Source: JBBRGG01 sp038240875
GTDB lineage: Bacteria > Planctomycetota > Phycisphaerae > Phycisphaerales > UBA1924
Reading direction: 5' to 3'
Length of the DNA: 10,919 bases
NCBI GenBank assembly: GCA_038240875.1
Contig: JBBRGG010000121.1
Span: forward strand, 1 to 10,919
Position 1 is the stretch's first letter. The number at the start of each line of letters is the position of its first letter. This document shows positions 5,755-10,919 of this stretch, piece after piece. The position numbers and the translations under genes were made by a program. The notes below the pieces were generated by a model. It saw nothing but the letters and a program-made list of their open reading frames with translations. It did not search any database and was not told the origin of the DNA.

Positions 5755-7508
5755 TTGTGGCTCACCTCTTCAACACGCACATCAATCCGCCCCATCAACA
5801 TCGCCACCGGCATCAGCGCCGTCGTCGAATCTTCTCCCGAAAGGTCCGTTGTAGAGATGGTGATGTGCGTTGCATCAAATGGCGTTCCGCTCGGCAGCGT
5901 CGCGTCCAAATCAACCCACGTTGGCAAGCCATTGACTTCCATCAACGCCTGTGCCCACATGTGATATCCAAAGATGTGCTCAGAGCCCGCGAATTGATCT
6001 GCATAGATCAAGCCCGACGCCGCCCGCGATGGAATTTCTGCTGCTCGCAACATCGCCACGAGCAACACCGCGTGCTCCGTGCAATCACCTGTACGCGTCT
6101 TGGCGACTTCTGTCGCGCTCGCAAACCCTACCCCAAGCGTCTTGCTGTTGATGTACGAATGCACGAATCTGCGGATTGCCTCACCTTTTTGCATCGTCGT
6201 TATCTCAACAGGCTTGCTAACTTCGAGCTTATCTTCGAGCTTGCCTTCGGGGTTGCCATCTGGCGCATTCGCGTCGGCAATTGCCTTGTCGAGCACTTGC
6301 GCCGTCAACGCCTTGATCTTGGCATCAGCCGAATTCGCCATGGGGGTAGCCTTGAGCAGCGCCACGGCTTCTGCAGGCGTCCCTGCGTTAGGTTTGATGT
6401 CTCCTTTCATCGCCGTGTTCGCCTTCGCGCTGGCTGCTGCAGAATTGGGGAACGCCGTGTTGACTTTCACTCGCAACGTCTGTGCATCCACGCGCTCAAC
6501 ACTCTGCGAACCCGTTGTAGGCAGCAGGTCAAGCTCCCCTTGCTTCGCCACTACTAGGAACGTTGCTTGTGTCGCCTCGCGCGCTCGCGCAATTGCCTTG
6601 TCCGGAGTGATGAACGTTGAAACCATGATCTCGGGTGCCGCCCCGGCTTGCATCGCTTCCTCCGCGCTCGTCAGCAACATCGTGACATCGATCGAGCTAA
6701 TCGTTGTACTCGACTTTACCATCACGCCAGCATCATCAACATATTCCGTGCTATCAACATTCATGCCACCGGTCGTCACTTTCAGCGTCGTTCGAGTCAC
6801 GTCGATATCTCGCCCGAGCACACTCATCCTTTCCATCTCGTGCTCGGTTCGTTCGATCGTCACCGGCTTAAGCCCGTTGCTCGGGTCGATTAATCGAAGC
6901 GTGATTACCTTCGCGCCTGCGGCTCTTCGCGCTTTGATGAATCGGTCCGATGCTCCGGGCGTCAGCCATTCCCCTTCGGGTAAAGGCTTGGTTTCCTCGG
7001 TCTTTGCGTTGTTCTGCGATGTAATCACGAGCACGTCGTTTTCGCGGAAGGTGTACTCGGTTTCAATCGGCAACGCGCCCAACCTTTGAAGCGACCGCAT
7101 CGAGACAGGCGTGCCGTCGGCTTTCTCGACGAAGTTGGTCTCCATGCGAATCTTGATCGCAAGCTCGCCACGTTTGATGTTGAACGACATCGTTGATTCG
7201 GTAATGATTGAGCCATCGGGTTTGGTTGTTACCAGCTCGCGCATCCAGCCAGCTTTGCCACCAAACATCTCAACGTTGTAGAAACGCTCGGAGCGTTCGG
7301 CTGGCGTTGCTTGCTCAGTGGCAACTGGTGCCGCTGTTGGCGTTTGCTCAGCAACTACCGGTGCCGTCACTGGTTGAGCGAAAAGCGTCCCCGCGCTAAG
7401 TAACATCCCGGCCAAACTCGCGAGCGATCTATCAACCACGCCCCGCGTGCCGAAGAACTGTGTGCAACCAATCAACCCGATTCGTGCCAACCAGATTCGT
7501 GCGCTCAT
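5751..7508 (-). CDS. Exported transglutaminase-like superfamily protein
   Basis: This 585-residue protein has an N-terminal export signal: Arg-containing start MSARIWLARIG, a hydrophobic segment LASLAGMLLSAGTLFA (about 29-44) and probable cleavage near Ala44/Gln45. A Pro/Thr/Ala/Glu linker with an imperfect 11-residue duplication follows (about 48-69). The central region (about 74-275) is beta-strand rich and opens ERFYNVEMFGGKAGWMRELV, like a lipocalin/DUF3108-like barrel (weak inference). The C-terminal part is a transglutaminase/protease-like fold with a complete triad: Cys476 (RTGDCTEHAV), His516 (GYHMWAQA) and Asp535 (WVDLDATLP). Such domains act as cysteine proteases or amidases, or as structural domains; the substrate cannot be read from sequence. 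ATG at 7508 was chosen over a start near 7649 because AAAGGAG lies 6 nt upstream and it gives a proper signal sequence. It is first in a two-gene unit with nnrD and divergent from the TatD gene. A Leu-Ile-Gly-Cys at 12-15 resembles a lipobox but sits very near the N-terminus. Confidence 0.88.
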   Translation of the reverse strand: MSARIWLARIGLIGCTQFFGTRGVVDRSLASLAGMLLSAGTLFAQPVTAPVVAEQTPTAAPVATEQATPAERSERFYNVEMFGGKAGWMRELVTTKPDGSIITESTMSFNIKRGELAIKIRMETNFVEKADGTPVSMRSLQRLGALPIETEYTFRENDVLVITSQNNAKTEETKPLPEGEWLTPGASDRFIKARRAAGAKVITLRLIDPSNGLKPVTIERTEHEMERMSVLGRDIDVTRTTLKVTTGGMNVDSTEYVDDAGVMVKSSTTISSIDVTMLLTSAEEAMQAGAAPEIMVSTFITPDKAIARAREATQATFLVVAKQGELDLLPTTGSQSVERVDAQTLRVKVNTAFPNSAAASAKANTAMKGDIKPNAGTPAEAVALLKATPMANSADAKIKALTAQVLDKAIADANAPDGNPEGKLEDKLEVSKPVEITTMQKGEAIRRFVHSYINSKTLGVGFASATEVAKTRTGDCTEHAVLLVAMLRAAEIPSRAASGLIYADQFAGSEHIFGYHMWAQALMEVNGLPTWVDLDATLPSGTPFDATHITISTTDLSGEDSTTALMPVAMLMGRIDVRVEEVSHK

Positions 7509-7621
7509 TGCAAGCTCCTTTGCGTGGCGTGCCGCCTTAGGCAGACGTCTTCCGCTGCGGGTTGTTGAGCCCGCGCGACCAACGCACGCTGAGCAGCACT
7601 GTACGGACGTACTCTCCACGC
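7509..7621. promoter_or_regulatory. Divergent intergenic region, expected to hold promoters for both flanking operons
   Basis: The transglutaminase-like gene reads left and the TatD gene reads right, so start signals for both should lie here. I see no convincing -35/-10 pair on either strand. The region holds the minus-strand ribosome binding site AAAGGAG (about 7515-7521), a weak hairpin GCGGG/CCCGC (7557-7574) and the dyad GTACG-GA-CGTAC (7601-7612). The promoter role is inferred from gene orientation only. Confidence 0.4.
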
Positions 7622-8422
7622 GTGATCGATACGCACTGCCACATGACATTCCCCGACTTTGAGTCCCCTCGCATGCCCGGCGGCGTCGCCAGCGTCCTGG
7701 AGCGTGCGCGCGCCAATGGTGTATCGGGCCTCATCTCGATCTCAACCACAACCACCGACGCGCGAAAAGCCCTGGCAATCGCCAAGCAGTTCGACCGCGT
7801 CTGGTGCTCCGCGGGCGTTCATCCACTCTATAGCGATCAAGGCCCGCATAACTGGGCTGAACTGGAAGAAGTCGCCCGCGACCCCAAATGCGTCGCCTTT
7901 GGTGAGCTTGGTCTCGACAACCATTACAAAGACCCCGCCGCTACGCTGCAGCGAACCGTCCTTGAAGAACAGCTCGGCGTGATCTCAAACCTTCATTCCC
8001 AAGACGTCCGCAAGCCTCTCATCATCCACTGCCGCGACGCCTTCAACGACACGATTTCTATTTTACAAGCGAGCGGTATCGACCCCACGCGCATGGTCTT
8101 CCACTGCTTCACAGGCACAGCCGACAACGCGCGAGCTGTGCTGAACTTTGGCGCGTTCATCAGCTTCACAGGCGTCGTCACGTACAAAAACGCCGCCAAC
8201 GTGCGCGAAGCCGTCGCGCTCATGCCACAGAATAGATTCATGGTCGAGACCGACGCGCCCTTCCTCAGTCCCGAGCCTCACCGCAGCACTCGCCCGTGCG
8301 AGCCTTGGATGACAAGGCTGACCCTCGAAGCTATCGCGACAATCCGCAACGAACCCTTCGACACGCTCCATCACGCCATTAACACCACCACCAGCAACTT
8401 CTTTGGTATCGATGCGCGATAA
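7622..8422 (+). CDS. TatD-family metal-dependent hydrolase (putative deoxyribonuclease)
   Basis: This 266-residue TIM-barrel amidohydrolase-fold protein belongs to the TatD family, whose members include 3'-5' DNases/RNases and D-aminoacyl-tRNA deacylase-like enzymes. Metal ligands are all visible: His5 and His7 (VIDTHCHM), Glu95 (FGELGLD), His136 (LIIHCRD), His161 (VFHCFTG) and Asp211 (VETDAPFLSP). The signature SPEPHRSTR follows. The GTG at 7622 was chosen because TatD proteins usually begin right at the Ile-Asp-Xaa-His-Xaa-His strand, giving the normal length of about 260. In-frame TTG codons at 7562 and 7565 and a CTG at 7589 would add up to 20 residues, and no start has a strong ribosome binding site. 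The gene is probably cotranscribed with lgt, 77 nt downstream. The exact substrate within the TatD family cannot be decided. Confidence 0.92.
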   Translation: MIDTHCHMTFPDFESPRMPGGVASVLERARANGVSGLISISTTTTDARKALAIAKQFDRVWCSAGVHPLYSDQGPHNWAELEEVARDPKCVAFGELGLDNHYKDPAATLQRTVLEEQLGVISNLHSQDVRKPLIIHCRDAFNDTISILQASGIDPTRMVFHCFTGTADNARAVLNFGAFISFTGVVTYKNAANVREAVALMPQNRFMVETDAPFLSPEPHRSTRPCEPWMTRLTLEAIATIRNEPFDTLHHAINTTTSNFFGIDAR

Positions 8423-8499
8423 TACGAAGTCTTCATGGCGTCGGCTTCTTTCTGTCTCTTTCCACTTCCCCACGGCTCTTTCCTTCCTAAGGCTAACGC

Positions 8500-9639
8500 A
8501 TGATCGAACTCTTTCAACACGCTGCAAGCCTGCCTGTAAGCCTGCCGCTTACCTCCCCTCCAAATCTACCGCTCAATCTCCCCATGCTCGCCGCATACTT
8601 CCATTCGCTCTCGCCCACCGCCCTTGACCTTGGCCCGATCGCGCTTAAGTGGTATGGCCTTTCCTACGCCGCTGGCTTTCTCATTGCCTGGCTTCTTCTT
8701 CGCTGGTTCGCACGCAAAGGCATCACGCCCCTCTCACCCGTCGGCGTCACCGACGCCATGCTCGCGCTCGTGCTAGGCGTAGTCTTTGGGGGCCGCCTTG
8801 GTTATGTACTCGTCTATGACCCCGCACTTCTATACGACTTCTCCAAGTCCTTTCCCTTCTGGGGCGCAATCGACATTTCCCGGGGCGGTATGGCCAGCCA
8901 TGGCGGCATGATCGGGGTCATCATCGCTTGCTTCTGGGTTGCTCGCCGCGCCGATCGAACTGATGGCACGCGTGGCACCTCGGTTCTTCACGTCATCGAT
9001 TTGACCGCCATCGCCTGCACGTTCGGCCTCGGACTCGGCCGCCTAGCCAACTTTGTCAATGGCGAGCTTCTCGGCTCCATCGTCGCATTACCCGGCGCAA
9101 AGGCCCCATGGTGGGCGGTGCGTTTCCCGCAGGAATATCTCGAGCACAAGGACATGAACCTCGCCGCGGAACAACACTCCGCGATCGTCGCTCTCGCTCA
9201 AAAATACACCTCCAAACCTATCGTCGGCAAAGAATCGCTCGAAATCGCTTACCGCCACATGCTTGAGCTGCTCCACAGTCCAACATTCTCTGGCAAGGCC
9301 GAGCTCATCCAATCGCTCACGCCTCTGATATCCGCTCGCCATCCCTCGCAGCTCTACCAATTCCTCGCCGAGGGAGTCCTCCTCACCGCCGCCCTGTGGT
9401 TCATCTGGCGCGTCCCTCGCAAGCCAGGCGTCGTCGGTGCCTGGTTTCTCCTTATCTATGGCGTCCTTCGCATCGTCACCGAAATCTGGCGACTCCCCGA
9501 CATCGGCCACGCACGAACCGCAGGCCTTTCTCTTGGCCAATGGCTCAGCGTCGCCATGGTCGTCGTCGGCACCATCTCCCTCCCCATCGTCGCCAAACGA
9601 CCCGTCGCGCGCATGGGTGGCTGGCTTCGCAAAGCGTAA
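8500..9639 (+). CDS. lgt: Prolipoprotein diacylglyceryl transferase (Lgt) with an enlarged periplasmic loop
   Basis: Lgt transfers diacylglycerol from phosphatidylglycerol to the lipobox cysteine of prolipoproteins in the inner membrane, the first step of lipoprotein maturation. This 379-residue, polytopic protein shows the family motifs: IKWYGLSYA-like ALKWYGLSYA (48-57), SRGGMASHGGMIGV (127-140, His134), GRLANFVNGELLG (180-192; Arg181 in the place of the essential Arg143 of E. coli), ARHPSQLYQFLAEG (279-292) and YGVLRIVTEIWRLPD (320-334; Arg324 in the place of Arg239). Between RFP (208-210) and RHPSQLY there are about 69 residues, clearly longer than in the common ~290-residue enzymes. The first ~30 residues are a Leu/Pro/Ser-rich extension. 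ATG at 8500 has AAGG 7 nt upstream; a later Met at 8584 would remove the extension. It follows the TatD gene and precedes an unknown gene by 50 nt. Confidence 0.95.
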   Translation: MIELFQHAASLPVSLPLTSPPNLPLNLPMLAAYFHSLSPTALDLGPIALKWYGLSYAAGFLIAWLLLRWFARKGITPLSPVGVTDAMLALVLGVVFGGRLGYVLVYDPALLYDFSKSFPFWGAIDISRGGMASHGGMIGVIIACFWVARRADRTDGTRGTSVLHVIDLTAIACTFGLGLGRLANFVNGELLGSIVALPGAKAPWWAVRFPQEYLEHKDMNLAAEQHSAIVALAQKYTSKPIVGKESLEIAYRHMLELLHSPTFSGKAELIQSLTPLISARHPSQLYQFLAEGVLLTAALWFIWRVPRKPGVVGAWFLLIYGVLRIVTEIWRLPDIGHARTAGLSLGQWLSVAMVVVGTISLPIVAKRPVARMGGWLRKA

Positions 9640-9689
9640 CTTAACACGCCACGCTTCCCCTTCATGCCTTCTTGCGTTATGCTGCGCCC

Positions 9690-10919
9690 ATGGCGAACCA
9701 ACTTCCAGGCTTCTATGACGAGCCCACGCCCGAAAGCAAAACCGTCAAACGCACCATCGAATCAATCGGCGTTGACTTCGCCAACGCACTACCCAAAGAC
9801 GTCCTCGACCGACTCAACCAAGCAGGCGTAGACCCCGCCAAATTCGCTATACCTAAGTTCGAGTCAGGCACCATTCATCTCATGGCGTGCACCCTCCCGC
9901 CTATTTACAACTCCGGCAGCGACGGCGCAATTGCTGGCGGCGTCGATGGCGGCGACCGAATCCTCTACGCCACCATTTATGCACGCACCGGCCACCGCAT
10001 CTTCACAACCGTCGGCACCCGCTACACGCTCGTAGGCTTCGAGCGCGGCGATAACTATTCTTCTCTCTTTCTCTCCCACCTCGACGACCCCAACCTCCAC
10101 CATCGCGTCATCATCTGGCCACCTGACCGCGCGACCTTGACCGACTTTGGCGATTCCGATAGCGGCGAAGTCATAAACGATTGTCTCAACGCCAAGCACC
10201 TGGCAGCGATGGTCTCGCCCAAGAGCGCGCAGCCCGACAAAGACTACTTCTCCAAGCTCAACACCGTTCGGCCACTGAACATGTATTCGCTTTCGCTATC
10301 GCCAATAGGCCCATCGACGCCGCCACCTTCCAATGTGCTGCCAATTTTGCCACGCTTGCCTTGGAATTTGCAGGACCAAGCCGTAATTGACTTGGCCAAA
10401 CGCATCTCCGATCCTAAATGTATTGTCCTTGAATCGCGAAGCGACGAGCTTACCCACATGCAGCAGGATCAATTGGTGCTGCTTGGCTCTCCTAGGCAGG
10501 CAAGCTCTCCCGGGCAGGCAGGCTCTCCCGGGCAAGCAGAATTTCCCGGGCAAGCAGGCATCAAAACCATGCCCATCTTTGATCTATCCAATTCAGGTTG
10601 GCGCGCAACTTGCGTACAGCAGCCCACGAACTCAGACCCTTGGAAGTTTGCGTTTTCCTTTGATTCGCTCCTCACCGTCGCGGGCAGGCTGGCAAGCTCA
10701 AAATCTGATGCTGCCAACTTCAATCGAGCCAACCATTCATCATGGTTTGAAGTTCTCATCGACACCAGCAAAGGATTCGCACGCGCCAAAGCCTGGCTCG
10801 AATCCGAGCTTCACGAGATTCGCGAACGCCCAGGCGTTGACAACGAGTGGTCCACGCCACCCAAGCCCCTTTCCTTCGTCGATTGGCACCTCCAAGCCTT
10901 CATCGACCATGGCCATCAA
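9690..10919 (+). CDS. Unrecognised protein, C-terminus beyond the window (410 codons visible)
   Basis: The frame is open from ATG 9690 to the last base, with no stop in 410 codons, and its codon use resembles its neighbours. I do not recognise the family. It begins MANQLPGFYDEPTPESKTVK. It then has a Gly-rich, beta-like segment (about residues 60-135, with AIAGGVDGGDRILYATIYAR), a Pro-rich stretch (about 205-225, including GPSTPPPSNVLP), an in-frame 6-residue repeat region (265-290, SPGQA units), and a more helical part towards the visible end (GFARAKAWLESELHEIRERP). No signal peptide or membrane segment is apparent, so it is probably cytoplasmic. The ATG has no clear ribosome binding site; TATGCT ends 6 nt before it, which could mean a leaderless transcript. 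It lies 50 nt after lgt on the same strand, so it might instead be co-transcribed. Function unknown. Confidence 0.75.
   Translation, partial: MANQLPGFYDEPTPESKTVKRTIESIGVDFANALPKDVLDRLNQAGVDPAKFAIPKFESGTIHLMACTLPPIYNSGSDGAIAGGVDGGDRILYATIYARTGHRIFTTVGTRYTLVGFERGDNYSSLFLSHLDDPNLHHRVIIWPPDRATLTDFGDSDSGEVINDCLNAKHLAAMVSPKSAQPDKDYFSKLNTVRPLNMYSLSLSPIGPSTPPPSNVLPILPRLPWNLQDQAVIDLAKRISDPKCIVLESRSDELTHMQQDQLVLLGSPRQASSPGQAGSPGQAEFPGQAGIKTMPIFDLSNSGWRATCVQQPTNSDPWKFAFSFDSLLTVAGRLASSKSDAANFNRANHSSWFEVLIDTSKGFARAKAWLESELHEIRERPGVDNEWSTPPKPLSFVDWHLQAFIDHGHQ
10482..10559 (+). repeat. Four in-frame 18-bp tandem repeats plus a partial unit, coding for SPGQA-type hexapeptides
   Basis: Units at 10482-10499, 10500-10517, 10518-10535 and 10536-10553, then GCAGGC, follow the pattern GCA-GGC-TCT-CCC-GGG-CAG. 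The peptide reads roughly Ala-Gly-Ser-Pro-Gly-Gln, repeated. The 18-nt length keeps the reading frame. Three units contain the palindrome CCCGGG. A related core, GGCAGGC with GCAAGCTC, recurs at 10683-10699. Confidence 0.75.

Noticed and set aside
5517..6557. Plus-strand open frame of 346 codons across the nnrD/transglutaminase junction
   Set aside because: The product is Arg/His/Cys-rich and has no recognisable fold. It lies antisense to two well-supported genes.
6079..7089. Plus-strand open frame of 336 codons opposite the transglutaminase-like gene
   Set aside because: Its product is low-complexity Ser/Ala/Val-rich with no domain, and the opposite strand holds a protein with an intact catalytic triad, a good ribosome binding site and a signal peptide. 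It is a codon-bias shadow.
7464..7475. Lipobox-like Leu-Ile-Gly-Cys (residues 12-15) in the transglutaminase-like protein
   Set aside because: The hydrophobic stretch before the Cys is only about four residues, with Arg9 close by. The longer hydrophobic segment at 29-44 fits a normal signal peptide better. Lipoprotein status is left open but not claimed.
7557..7574. GCGGG/CCCGC hairpin as a terminator or riboswitch
   Set aside because: The stem is only 5 bp with an 8-nt loop and no T-tract, and no riboswitch consensus is visible.
7509..7649. Longer N-terminus for the transglutaminase-like protein (start near 7649)
   Set aside because: It would add 47 Arg/Cys/Ser-rich residues before the signal peptide, overlap the divergent TatD start, and ignore the strong AAAGGAG ahead of the ATG at 7508.
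10482..10559. CRISPR array
   Set aside because: The units are contiguous 18-mers without spacers, lie in frame within an open reading frame, and no cas gene is present.

Overview
The window looks like a chromosomal stretch from a moderately GC-rich Gram-negative bacterium. Gene content suggests Planctomycetota, possibly Phycisphaerae: large, poorly conserved prepilin-like proteins with calcium-loop motifs, an Lgt with an enlarged loop, and a long secreted transglutaminase-like protein. That assignment is inference, because no rRNA or other marker gene is present.

Layout. (1) Bases 1-4736 form a plus-strand pilus or type II secretion-like operon. It holds the last codons of a GspF/PilC-type inner-membrane protein, a prepilin (GspI/PilV-like position), a 979-residue GspK/PilX-like protein with EF-hand/dockerin-like loops, and a GspJ/PilW-like prepilin that overlaps it by 7 nt. 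A clear intrinsic terminator (9-bp stem, T-rich tail) closes the operon and runs directly into three 15-bp tandem repeats. (2) Bases 4798-7508 are a minus-strand pair: an exported transglutaminase-like protein with an intact Cys-His-Asp triad, coupled by a 4-nt overlap to an NAD(P)H-hydrate dehydratase (nnrD). (3) A divergent intergenic region of about 110 bp follows. (4) From about 7622 to the end, plus-strand genes encode a TatD-family metal-dependent hydrolase, prolipoprotein diacylglyceryl transferase (lgt), and an unrecognised protein that stays open past the window edge and contains an in-frame 18-bp tandem repeat.

How the genes work together. The first block plausibly makes the tip (minor pseudopilins I, J, K) of a type IV pilus-like or type II secretion-like filament, next to its GspF/PilC platform protein. 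Nothing in the sequence shows its cargo. The remaining genes are housekeeping (metabolite repair, a TatD hydrolase, lipoprotein maturation) plus one secreted protein of unknown substrate. No mobile element, CRISPR array, tRNA or rRNA was seen. No stretch longer than about 130 bases lacks a gene. The most unusual items are the calcium-loop-rich giant pseudopilin, the terminator plus repeat array at 4705-4774, and the in-frame 18-bp repeats at 10482-10559. I do not see convincing evidence of a wholly new system.
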